From Ciona savignyi (lineage: Eukaryota > Chordata > Ascidiacea > Phlebobranchia > Cionidae), in NCBI GenBank assembly GCA_000149265.1, contig CH002902.1, positions 86,987-150,986 of the forward strand: 64,000 bases of DNA, written 5' to 3'. The notes below the pieces were generated by a model. It had not been told where the DNA came from and ran no database searches. It saw only the letters and a program-made list of their open reading frames with translations. Below are positions 27,701 to 36,814 of the stretch, piece by piece. Each line of letters begins with the position of its first letter. Within the stretch, counting starts at the first letter, position 1. The position numbers and the translations under genes are program-made.

Positions 27701-28538
27701 ACAAATATTTGTTACTGTTGAGACTGCGGCATAATTCTACCTTAAGTCGTTGCCGCTAAGTCGCGTTAATCGCTGGCCGTGGCAACCATAAATAATTTAT
27801 TCAGATTGAACGTTTTTATTACCGTTGTCTTTTCCCTTGCAGGACAACCAGTTCAGTCAGCGAAAAGCCTTCACCTAGTTTTGAATCAAACTACCGTGAT
27901 CATCAGGTAAGAATATACATTGATTAATAATTAATCAATATATTAATTTGGAAAAGAAAAGTCACCTTTTTTAAAATAAGAAATAATAAAAAAGTCCGAT
28001 TCGTTTTCTGTTTCACATTTTTTATTGTTGACCAAGTTATATTTGGCTAATTATGTAAATTTCTATTAATTTTAATTTTGTTTATTATTTTCAGATGGAC
28101 AGCCCATTGAGAGCGTCAGCTTACCCAACCCCACCACTTTCCAATTCGCCCTCGTATATAAAGAAGAACTTTAGCCCGTTGGACCTGAGTGGGGCTGAGA
28201 AGGTGGACAAGAACACGTCCTCGACACAGACCTCCTCCGCCGACGTCAAATCGCGCACTTGTCGCCATTGTGACGTCATTTTCGGCGACGAGATGATGCA
28301 CGCTTTGCACATGAGCTGCCACGACAAGGTTGACCCGTTTAAATGCACCATCTGCGGCCAGAAGTGCCACGAGAAGTACTATTTCAACGTCCATCTGCTC
28401 CGCGGGCTCCACCAGACGACCGCTGGCGGACCGAATGATTCGTCGCAAGAGGTCGCTACCGACGCAGAGTGCCGGGAAGCTGCTGACGCGGGCGCAAGTC
28501 GTAGTCGTTCCAACAGCGCCAGCAGTGATTCCCGATAA
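15721..28538 (+). CDS. Forkhead + Ikaros/Hunchback-type zinc-finger transcription factor
   Basis: Fourteen exons: 15721-15754, 18752-19750, 20348-20506, 20786-21070, 21730-21918, 21977-22098, 22157-22391, 22468-22584, 22657-22851, 22921-23196, 23283-23377, 23461-23624, 27843-27906, 28095-28538. All junctions are GT-AG and in phase; 3,378 nt, 1,125 aa. Order: Ser/Pro-rich N-terminus; forkhead at about 280-379; C2H2 finger at 617-640 (C-x2-C-x14-H-x4-H); Ala/Gln-rich region; C2H2 finger at 905-926 (C-x2-C-x12-H-x4-H); C-terminal finger pair at 1034-1084. The last pair ([20 protein letters not shown], then [19 protein letters not shown]) has the H-x3-H and H-x5-H spacing and the IHMxCH/DPFxC pattern of the Ikaros, Pegasus and Hunchback dimerisation domain. 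Forkheads bind DNA, and this finger pair mediates homo- and heterodimers. FoxP proteins also have a finger, but N-terminal and of another type. Ciona orphan Fox genes exist; I do not assign this to one. Main alternative: two adjacent genes split at the 4.2-kb intron. Confidence 0.85.
17125..17200. repeat. (GA)n microsatellite
   Basis: About 75 bases made almost wholly of GA/AG steps with a few interruptions (gaaatacaaag, atcgag, aggg). It lies in the first intron of the forkhead/zinc-finger gene. GA tracts can bind GAGA-type factors in some animals, but nothing here shows a function. Confidence 0.95.
18603..18610 (+). promoter_or_regulatory. candidate alternative TATA promoter
   Basis: TATATAAG follows a GC-rich stretch (ctccccgctggg) 142 nt upstream of the forkhead-containing exon. 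A start about 25-30 nt downstream would read into a leader with ATG at 18629, whose frame ends at a stop near 18736, so it would act as an upstream ORF. A second strong acceptor, cataatttcag (AG at 18705-18706), could splice this leader. In that case the first in-frame ATG of the main frame is at 18961, giving a protein about 80 residues shorter. Confidence 0.4.
19555..20456 (+). CDS. forkhead DNA-binding domain (split by one intron)
   Basis: The domain is encoded by 19555-19750 and 20348-20456, with a phase-1 intron after the CFVK codons. Recognisable parts are [14 protein letters not shown] (usual KPPYSYxxLIxxAI), [18 protein letters not shown], recognition helix [25 protein letters not shown] in the wing and a basic FKRRRRR end. 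Recognition-helix residues N, R, H, N, S and L are intact, so DNA binding is expected. There are about two extra residues between FPYY and WQNS (KYCHDKSA). The usual PGKGxYW turn is replaced by NAAKSNYW. The best general match is to subclass-1 Fox proteins (FoxL1, FoxQ and FoxI types), without clear membership. Confidence 0.93.
22157..22391 (+). CDS. exon with isolated C2H2 finger 1
   Basis: One exon, phase 0 to 1. It encodes [18 protein letters not shown] then EQHARLIHQ, a C-x2-C-x14-H-x4-H finger two residues longer than the usual C2H2 spacing. An Ala/Lys-rich helix-prone stretch ([16 protein letters not shown]) follows directly. It is at residues 617-640 of the joined protein. A single finger of this sort rarely binds DNA alone and may serve protein contacts. 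Confidence 0.8.
23461..23624 (+). CDS. exon with isolated C2H2 finger 2
   Basis: Phase 0 to 2. It encodes [17 protein letters not shown] then YRKAH, a standard-length C-x2-C-x12-H-x4-H finger at residues 905-926. The CxxCDF/Y pattern is common in Hunchback-related and similar fingers. The exon ends AC-gtaagt, and its leftover two bases match the one-base start of the exon at 27843. Confidence 0.8.
23625..27842. other. 4.2-kb intron 12, CpG-rich
   Basis: The longest intron of the gene after intron 1. By eye it is richer in CG dinucleotides than the intergenic DNA on either side, with many short CG-containing words, a TGACGTCA at 26873-26880 and a TATA-like tatttaaag near 27390. It contains one candidate alternative first exon (25603-25622). 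No repeat or second gene was recognised. Dense regulatory content is a reasonable inference. Confidence 0.5.
25603..25622 (+). CDS. candidate internal first exon (zinc-finger-only isoform)
   Basis: Inside intron 12, ATG with A at -3 opens six codons plus two bases (MNQLCV + CG) and ends at a strong donor, gtaagttc. An acceptor-like catacag lies just upstream. The phase (2) fits the exon at 27843, so a transcript starting here would encode about 175 residues: the Ser/Pro linker and the C-terminal dimerisation finger pair, without forkhead or other fingers. A phase match has a one-in-three chance of arising by accident, so this is only a hypothesis. Confidence 0.3.
28095..28538 (+). CDS. terminal exon: Ikaros/Hunchback-type dimerisation fingers
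   Basis: The last exon, 147 codons plus TAA, begins after ttattattttcag in phase 0. A Ser/Pro-rich linker ([20 protein letters not shown]) leads to two adjacent fingers: C56-x2-C59-x12-H72-x3-H76 and C84-x2-C87-x12-H100-x5-H106 (exon numbering). The short DKVDPFK link, the IHM-like LHMSCH and the RGLH end match the C-terminal pair of IKZF proteins, Hunchback and TRPS1. In those proteins the pair binds other fingers of the same kind rather than DNA. An acidic then Ser/Arg-rich tail follows. Confidence 0.92.
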   Translation: MDSPLRASAYPTPPLSNSPSYIKKNFSPLDLSGAEKVDKNTSSTQTSSADVKSRTCRHCDVIFGDEMMHALHMSCHDKVDPFKCTICGQKCHEKYYFNVHLLRGLHQTTAGGPNDSSQEVATDAECREAADAGASRSRSNSASSDSR

Positions 28539-30190
28539 ACTTTAAGTTCACCTATTGGTTCCACGTTCAACGTGCCTTGAACAAAAAGTGGTAACACTGT
28601 AATTTTCGCTTTGTAATGTTCCATGACAGGACGCCCAATTAGAGCTACGCACAATCTATTTCGCACAACGTGCCGATTCATGCATGTGCCGCTTTGCAAA
28701 TCACACGTCACACGTTGTTAAGGCAAAACGGGTCTCGGCCAAATTTCTAGTTTCATGTTTTTTTTCTATTTCAACCCGTCTTTTTTTCGATATTGCGCAA
28801 TCGCCAACGATTATGTTCCTCCTATCAGCCTGCTAATTTATTTTGCCTTTTTTTTTATAAAATGACGTCACAAGCTACGTCAACGCTGCATAAAAAAAGG
28901 GATTGCAATTAGAGTTTTTTCTACTTCTTTTTCTCTGCTCTGTAATTCGTTCCGTGCGTCTGTTAATTCGAATGCCATACTTATCACATGTAAGCATGCA
29001 TGACACGAGTGATTTATAGTGTACATATTCGTGGGGAAAGAATAAATTGAACTGCGAGATATTTGGTTGTAATGTGTTTCCGACGTACAGCATTAACTGG
29101 ACGCTATATGTGCGAATGTCGTACAATGTAACATTGTATTTCTTTCCCAAAACTACTGGTGTTATTGGCCTACACGCGGTTTTTATCCCAATAAGGGTTT
29201 AGAATTTTTGGTAACTGCTCAGTTTAACAAAAGTTTTCTTGTTCTGTGGGATAAGAGATCTCGTGGAAATGACTTTAAGTTGATAGAAAGTCTAATACAA
29301 AAGCGCCCTTTGCTACTAAAATGATTGTTTAGGCTTACGCGTTGTAGGGTTTTAGCAAGGAGGTTATACACGACATGTGTCCAGTTCAATCCACACCCTC
29401 ACTCGGCAGTGCAAAACTAAAATTATACCAAATAAAAGCTCACTAAAATAGCTACAGTCGCCCGACTCTAAGCACACTCCGTAATAAATTTCATAAACAT
29501 ATCTGCATTTTACACCTCTATATGGACAAGCAAGATCACCGCATGTGACGTCAAATGCTTGGTAATGTGTACCAGCATGTTGGTTTCCCGTAACACCTAC
29601 TGTCAAAGTTAAAGCGAGGCCAAGCTTCTGGTTTTAAAGGTGGGCTATAAATGGAGTTAAACAATTTGGTTGTGTGTGATTACTAGAACGCACGTCACTG
29701 CGGTTCCGTTGTTTAACAAGAGGCGGATTAGAAACTTCGATGTGACCTTTAATATGCTATAAGGAGTTTAACGTTGGGGCACGGAGAAACATGCAGGCTA
29801 TATGCGGGCGATGATATCAAAAATGATTTCTTGTAATTCAGAGGATTATTTAGAGACTCGTGATTTTATTATTTGATAAAAGTAACATTTTCTACACGTT
29901 TTATCAAAAACGTTTTTTGGGCTTTTACGATTTTCTGCGTAATGTATAGTGTATGTTTAAATTATTTGGGTTTAACGGTCACGTTCGTATGTTTTTTTTT
30001 ATTATTTTTTTTTCAGCGCCTTTATTATTGTCGTTTTGGCGTTTTTTTCGTTTTGCTTTTTCTATCTTTTGTTTTGAGTGTTTGAATGCCTTGTTAATTT
30101 TTAAATTTATTAGTTTTTAAAGGAGAGAAAACAAATGGACCAAGCTACCCTGAATATCTGAAATATAAACGAAGTGAAAGCGTTTATAAC
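28539..30190 (+). other. 3' UTR and downstream spacer
   Basis: AT-rich sequence after the forkhead/zinc-finger stop codon. The first 500 bases are likely 3' UTR. Further downstream only short open frames and T-rich runs (near 29990-30060) are present. Confidence 0.5.
29041..29046 (+). terminator. poly(A) signal AATAAA of forkhead/zinc-finger gene
   Basis: A canonical AATAAA 503 nt after the TAA stop, on the coding strand, followed by T/G-rich sequence (atatttggttgtaatgtgtt) suitable as a downstream element. No other canonical signal was seen between the stop and this point. Confidence 0.55.
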
Positions 30191-30198
30191 GTGTATAC

Positions 30199-30616
30199 CA
30201 GCGTTTCTCAAACTATGGGTCGCGACCCACCGGTGGGTCGCGAAGTGAATCTTGGTGGGCCGTGAAAAGTTATAGAAAGCTCTGATTAACTATACTGGCT
30301 ATTTCCTATACAAAAATCAAGGGGAAATTATCATAATTGTGATATCACACAGTCAAAAATAACAATTACGGCCGATAAATGACGGCGGATCCTATGCTAT
30401 TGTTTCCATAAAAGTATAAGCAAATTTTTCGTTTATTTCACCGTGTCCGCGTGAGCGTAAAATATTTGCCTGGGATACATAATTCCAGAGGTGTGCTCCT
30501 TTGCAACGATAGCGTAACCTAGAAACCAACAACAACTATATATAAAGTTAAGTGGGTCGCCATAAATTGTGGTAATTAATAGTGGGTCCCAACTCTAAAA
30601 AGTTTGAGAACCACTG
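30199..30616. mobile_element. hAT-type MITE, 418 bp (copy 1)
   Basis: Begins CAGCGTTTCTCAAACT and ends AGTTTGAGAACCACTG, with GTGTATAC repeated exactly on both sides (30191-30198 and 30617-30624). Subterminal gggtcgcgacccaccggtgg is itself palindromic. No coding capacity. The second copy at 36501-36806 is almost the same but lacks an internal block of roughly 110 bp present here. Confidence 0.92.
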
Positions 30617-30906
30617 GTGTATACCATATAAAGCTTGAAATCATAGAACCTTAAACCAACAACAAAATAGTTGCTACTCTCTCTTTTTAAAATATAAATG
30701 GGTCTGTTTGTAACAGATGAACAATTCGCCTTTGTGAAAGAAAAGTCTGAAAACAAAAAAAAACGGATGAAATACCTTTATTGTCCGGGAATTTAAAGTA
30801 CGTGTTAAGTATACAAACCCATAAACACTTGGTCGATTTGACGTCAGACAGTTACAACGCGTTCCAAATTTTCCTGGGCAAGCAAATTCTTGTTTTCAAA
30901 ACGATC

Positions 30907-30980
30907 ATGTCTGTGTTAGCGCTGGGACGGCTCCTGTTCATCGTGCTTTTAATTTCAAGTGAAGCGGCTTCCCAACGAAG
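30907..30980 (+). CDS. orphan signal-peptide-like exon
   Basis: ATG opens 24 codons reading MSVLALGRLLFIVLLISSEA then ASQR, plus two bases before a gtagtc donor. The shape (short N-region, LLFIVLLI core, small residues near the end) is that of a cleaved signal peptide. Phase 2 does not fit exon 2 of the FN3/ZP gene (phase 1 needed), so it is not an alternative start for that gene. No downstream partner exon was found in the next 9 kb. It could be chance or the start of an unrecognised small secreted protein. Confidence 0.25.
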
Positions 30981-33639
30981 GTAGTCGTTTTGTGTAATGG
31001 AATTTGTTTTTTTTCAAGGCACAAGAGAATTTTAGAGTTTCAGCCAAATCTTATATCAGCGGCCGTGTCGTTTTATTCCAATACTTTGACAATAAATATA
31101 CTTCCTTTACTGCGGATTGCCTTTTTATTTTATTTTAATTGTATCTTAGATTTTTACACGAAGTTTTTGAAAATATTTTTAGATTTAATTTTTTAATCAC
31201 TCTGATATAGAATTCGATTCAGGGACCACTTGGACTTCGTTCAGTCCATCACACATGTATACTTGAGTTTAACTAAATCACTAGAAACACCGTAACATAT
31301 ACAAAACACTAACTCATTCAACCTAAAACCAAACACGAAATTAGCTTCGTTTTTCCTTCCTTATAGAATAGATCAAACATAAAATATCATCTGAATATCA
31401 TTGACGTCATGTTTGTTTTGTTCGCATTCTGTACGTCAATCAAGGGAAATGATTAGCACTTATTTATAAAATAAACTTACAATTCTTTTTTTTATCGCGC
31501 TTAATTTCAAAACCGCAATGCGCTCGCTGCAACAGCGTTTTATTAACTTGACCAAGTTTTTAACTGAGCTTAGTTCGAACCCGCGGTGTGCTCGATAGTA
31601 ACACGGTTCTATTACATTGAATTATGCGTATGAATCGGTCGCGCTAATCATTCTACCACACACACGTTGCCGTGCTAGCTGTCCTTTCTTAACTGGAGTC
31701 AATTCGAACACACGTTAATTTTGTCACCAAGACCTTTTTTTAAGTTCGATATCGAAATATTGACCATCCATCCACCCAAACGTTCCTATGCCAACCATTC
31801 TATTTTATAAGATTAAGCTTCGGACATATAGTGTACCCAGAACCGTTTTTGAATATGATTATATGAATTGATCGCCTTCACTATTCCGCCACACATATAA
31901 CCATTTAGACAAACTCACGTGCGCCATATAACGGTTGTTTCTTGTTACAAGGTTAGAAATGTAAGATAACTGATTTTAATCCATCTGGCGGTGATAACCA
32001 ACGATACAATTAATCGTTAGATTATCGTGTGTGATTTACTACATTTATTGCTGCAATTTGTGTTTACAATATTATATAAAATAAACTTTGTAAATGACGT
32101 CACAATATTACGATTATTACAGAAGGTTGCATAAAATGCAGTGTCCTATTACTTTTTTGCAGCTACTAGTTGTGATAATTTGTAACCTATTTAATATGTA
32201 ATGTCAGTGTTTGTAAGACTTTTTGAAAATAATTAAATCAATATTTAAAGAGCGTTTTGGTACTGTTGTATTTGAGCAATTCTTATCTGAAACATAATGT
32301 GTTACTTTGGGTGTTGTAAGCTCAGCAGAAAATACATAACGGTCGGGTTTCCCTATTGCAGCGTGTTATAAATATAGTAAAAATGATTTACCGGGTACAA
32401 CCATTTTCGGCCAATTTCATACTATTTAATCTAGTAGAAAGGTTAGTTTGAAAATGAATGTGCTCTTCCATTGATTTTCTTATTCAATGCCTTACTAAAT
32501 GTGGTATTAAAAGACCTAAAAATATTTGGTTTGGGTTATCCAGAGCCCATAAACTATGTGTATCTTCGATAGAATGCCGTAATCATTAAAAGGTTTAGCA
32601 TGAAGTTTATGCTAAGTGTTAAAATTAACCAACATATTCCCGGGGAGGATACCGCCGAAACCATCTACTGCCCGTGTCGTTGCATTCGCAACCCTGCAAC
32701 ATCTCAAAACTATCCGCCTATGGCATAAACTAAAATATTTTATAAAATGTTTCGTACAACACGGTGGCGCTAAAGCATTGATCGTCGATTTGCGCAAAAA
32801 CGGTTTGAAAAAACGATTCAGATACAAAAACAACACTGTATATTGAAACCAGTAATGAGAGACCATTACGAATTCATATTTTGCCTAGTAAAAAAGAAGA
32901 AAAAACACCTTCCGCTTTATTATTGCAGTATTATTGTTTGTATTACCTATCTATTAATTTCCAATTCTTTTAGCAATAATAAAAAAAATGATTTAGGACT
33001 TTTTGAAGCGAGTGCCAGGTGACATGACAAATATGTTGGTATGCTTATAACTTGTTATATTTTGTCAATAGTAAAATATAACGGAAGATAATCGACCGAC
33101 TGGCAGCAGCTCACGACAAACCCATAGGGGTTGTACTCGTAAACCAAACAGTTAAAACGGATTAAACACTTCTGTTATCGGCGATTTTAAATAATGAAGC
33201 CTTATTAAAAGTTATTCATTATAAGCGAAAAAGATATACTTCTAGTAAATCATACAGTTGATATTTCTATAAGTATCTTTAACAGTTTAAACAATTCAAA
33301 TTAAAAAGTAAGACATTTAAAAATAATACAAAATTTGTTTCAAATAATAAATCCTTATTTATGGCTTATTAATATAAATAAAACTACATAAGCCCATTCC
33401 GTTTTAATTTAAAAGCTTAGAAAATGCAGAAAGAGAGCACTTTAATCTAAAATTTCAGCGATCTCGTATATCCTGTGAGCATTAGAATGTAAGGTGTTAA
33501 AATTGCTTTATTATATTAAATTAAAGAAACGTCATATTACGTGGGTTCAATTAAGCCTGAACATTTGAACTCTGCATTGCCGATTGAATATCGTGTGAAT
33601 CAGGTGTAAAAATGTCGCATCGTTTTGTGAGATAAACGG
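30981..33639. other. intergenic, no gene recognised
   Basis: AT-rich DNA. A 76-codon open frame at 32616-32846, overlapped by an open frame on the other strand, has no recognisable motif. TGACGTCA-type words occur near 31403 and 32096. Nothing else is supportable. Confidence 0.4.
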
Positions 33640-33890
33640 TGTAGGGATTATCTCAATTCACAAACCGGGTTACTAGGGCTATTTTAGTGTGTTATATATG
33701 ATTGGGGCGTTTTTGCTGTTTATTATAAACCAGTAATCGTCAGGGTGTATGCTACGTCAGCTAAAACTTCCACATTTGCCCTTTAGCAAATGGTTTCAAT
33801 TAAACAAATGTTCGGCTACCTGAAGCCCTGTGAGTCTGTGAATGATAAGAGAACACAATAGCTCCGGCAACCCGGCGGTGAACACTCTGA
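33640..33890. repeat. diverged SINE-like repeat fragments
   Basis: Two pieces of the family seen at 1-235: gggttactagggctatttta then gtgtgttatatatgattggg near 33665-33710, and tagctccggcaacccggcgg near 33859. They are separated by unrelated sequence, so the copy is broken or composite. Confidence 0.4.
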
Positions 33891-34025
33891 CTATGTTAAA
33901 CCAGTGTGTACCTCATACATATTAAAAGAATTTTATCTGTGTTGGCACCTGCCGGCTTCTGATTAACGGGTACGACACAAAAGCTCTTTTTGAACTAGCT
34001 TTGGTTGTCAGTCTTGCGGTCACAA

Positions 34026-34089
34026 CTAAATGCAGACAGCTTGGATTTTTTTGGGTAGTAAGCCAAAAAAAGCCAAATTGTGCACTTAG
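34026..34089 (+). other. imperfect hairpin of about 64 nt
   Basis: TTGGATTTTTTTGG and CCAAAAAAAGCCAA pair with one mismatch around an 8-base loop (gtagtaag). The stem extends outward with bulges (ctaaatgcagacagc against attgtgcacttag). It could be a pre-miRNA-like transcript or the core of an old MITE; the sequence alone does not decide, and strand is arbitrary. Confidence 0.35.
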
Positions 34090-34697
34090 CGTGAGTTGGT
34101 GGTCTTTGACCGAAATCCCTACGTGCAATGTGGAAATTAATCCACTCGGGTTAGTATCCCTACTAGGTGTGTATTGCCGCTGATTTTGCTGTGCATAAAG
34201 AACAGGTACCTTCTTTTAAGTTTCATTGCTGACTGGCCATGGATTGCAGCCAACGTCGTGTTAATTTTTTTACGGAAATGCCAGAACCAGTTTAAGTCGT
34301 TTGCTGGCGGTTAACTGCACCCAAAGGGTAAAATGTGGTAGGCATAACCCTGTACATCTTGAAGGGTAAAGTTAGAAAGGAAAACTAACTAAAAAATTAA
34401 AAAAATGAGTTTTATACGTCAACCTTACCTAAACCTCAAATTCTTAAATCTGTAATTTGTGGCAATGTGATTTTACGCAAGAAAACGTTAATTGTCACAT
34501 TTTCTGAAATCGCCGTGGTAAAATTCTGACATGTATTTTTTAAGAATATAAAATGACATCCTGCCAGAGTATGGGCTCTACAGTGGTGACGGGCTATATT
34601 TACTAGTTACTTTTAACCTACATTTACCATATATTCGAAGTGTATCGTGGTTATACCGTTGACCGATGACCACGTTTGATACGCCGGGGAATTTCTC

Positions 34698-34729
34698 TGA
34701 CGTCATGAGAATCATATTCGATGACGTCA
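34698..34729. promoter_or_regulatory. paired TGACGTCA (CRE-type) sites
   Basis: Two perfect TGACGTCA palindromes, at 34698-34705 and 34722-34729, start 24 bp apart in a non-coding region. CREB/ATF bZIP dimers bind this palindrome. The spacing is a little over two helical turns. Single sites are scattered elsewhere in the window, so the pair may be chance. Confidence 0.3.
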
Positions 34730-36492
34730 TCGGGCAGCGTGTAGAAAATTCAAAAACAATAGCGACGTGCGACGACGGGCAGATCTAACTGCAGCAATAA
34801 AATGACAAGTCATGATTTGTTATTCTAACTTCTTCGATGGGAGTGCAATGCTTTTGATCGGAACACCGTTCCCCCCGCGGCTCTTAGGAAAAGATAGATG
34901 TTAGTGGAAGTGTTGCATTCAAAGCATTGTCTTCTGCTCGAAATAAAGAGCAAGGGATGGTATGGGATTATACTATACTATACAGTGGTACTTGTCGAAC
35001 GGAAAGTTAGAGTTGTTTTGTTTTGATTAAATTTCAAGTTGCCTTACAGCTAAGGGAAAGGTTATATATTAGTATATACATATTTGTTTTATTTAAAACT
35101 AGGTTTGGCATACGAAGTAGTTTTAGTTTTGTGAGAAATTTTATCATAAGTTTTGAGAACTCATATGGTGATAAGGAGGACAATTTGGGTTTTAAACTTT
35201 CGAAACCGCTCATAGATGCGGTTTGATAAAGTTATCCATAATTTAAACCCTGGAATTGGCGAATAAATTATGAATGACGAAAACTGAGAAAATGACGTTC
35301 ACACTTATTATGAAGCTATTCGTATATTAATTGGCATTTAGGCAGGAACATACCGACCCGTCGTAGCGTTTCAATTACGATGAAAAGGCCTTAGTGCCAA
35401 TGCGTGGGATTGGACATTGAGTAGCCTCGTAAGGCTTAATGATATGTCCGCCCACTCTTGCATATGCTAATTACAGTTAATAGCCATGTTAACGTTGGCA
35501 GATCATATTTCTTTTAAGTGGAATACATGTGTACGGTAAAAGTTCAGGCGGTCAAATGTATGAGATTAAACTTAAAGTGGCGGTAGAAAATTTACATTCA
35601 AAGCGTTTATTCTCAGATCTTATTTAGAGAGAATATTATAGGCATAAAACATATAAGGCAGTAAGAATAATTTAAATCAACGGTGCATGTGTAATTTTTG
35701 TCTAATTTTTGTCTTCAAATGTGTTTTTAAATAACGTTTTCAACAGTAGGAACAGTGAAATGCCACTGCAGACGTTGTTTGCGATACATTGGCTTTAAAA
35801 CACGACACATTTAAACATTAAGCTATAATTCGATCAGTGTAAACAAATTGTTTTTCTCCGATTGCGGATTCGAAATTCAATAGCAGCGTTTCGATTTAGA
35901 ATGCTTCGTTTTTTGTATCCCGCCGTTTGCCTTTCGAAATCCTCGTGTGTGAAAACAGATTAAAATGAACGTAAAGTTGAATTGGAGACTGGTGTTGGAT
36001 TATATCCACGTGTTTACAAGATTCCGACAGTGGATCAATTGCGCAATGCAAATAAAACACTGGCGTGCTTGCTTCGAACGCTTAAACGCATTTTAATTGC
36101 TAGTATTTGCGTGAAAAAAAAATAATTTAACGACTACAACAACAAAAATAGATGGTATTTCTCATATTTTCGCCAATGCAGGCTTTCCAAACAAATTGTA
36201 ATGCGTGTGTGTGCAGTTTAGTACTCAATGAGTAAAGGTATTCTTTAAAGGACGTCATTTATAACATCACTAATATCTAATAGAGTGTGTACAGCCTCAC
36301 TGCTAGACAATAATATTGTAATGAGTGTTCGGAATGTTATACTGAACTGCGACATTCGATTTCAGCAAAATAGTAAACGTGAAACAATCGTTTATACCCC
36401 AGACAAAACAATGTTTGCTGTTTATTTAGATTCGTCTCGGCTGTTAAAAGAGTGTTGCAAGGTGCTGTACTTGACCGCGGCGACCCCAAATG
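34730..36492. other. intergenic, no gene recognised
   Basis: AT-rich non-coding sequence up to the second copy of the 30.2-kb hAT MITE family. Only short open frames are present. Confidence 0.45.
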
Positions 36493-36500
36493 GTTTATCC

Positions 36501-36806
36501 CAGCGTTTCTCAAACTGTGGGTCGCGACCCACCGGTGAGTCGCGAAAGGAATCTTGGTGGGTCGTTAAAAATTATAGAAAGCTCTGATTAAATATACTGG
36601 CTATTTCCTATACAAAAATCAAGGGGAAATTATCATAATTGTGACATCACACAATCTTGAATCGTGGCGTGATCCCAGAGGTATGTTCCTTTGCAACGAT
36701 AGCGTAACCTAGAAACCAACAACAACTATATATAAAGTTAAGTGGGTCGCCATAAATTGTGGTAATTAATAGTGGGTCCCAACTCTAAAAAGTTTGAGAA
36801 CCACTG
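36501..36806. mobile_element. hAT-type MITE, 306 bp (copy 2)
   Basis: Same ends as copy 1 (CAGCGTTTCTCAAACT and AGTTTGAGAACCACTG), with an exact 8-bp target duplication GTTTATCC at 36493-36500 and 36807-36814. The outer 160 and 150 bases match copy 1 closely, including tatagaaagctctgattaa and tagaaaccaacaacaactat. The middle is shorter by about 110 bp, the usual way non-autonomous hAT copies shrink. Confidence 0.92.
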
Positions 36807-36814
36807 GTTTATCC

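Noticed and set aside
32612-32866. Open frames on both strands, first suspected as a transposon coding remnant
   Set aside because: No reverse transcriptase, integrase or transposase motif could be recognised in either frame, and no terminal repeats flank it.
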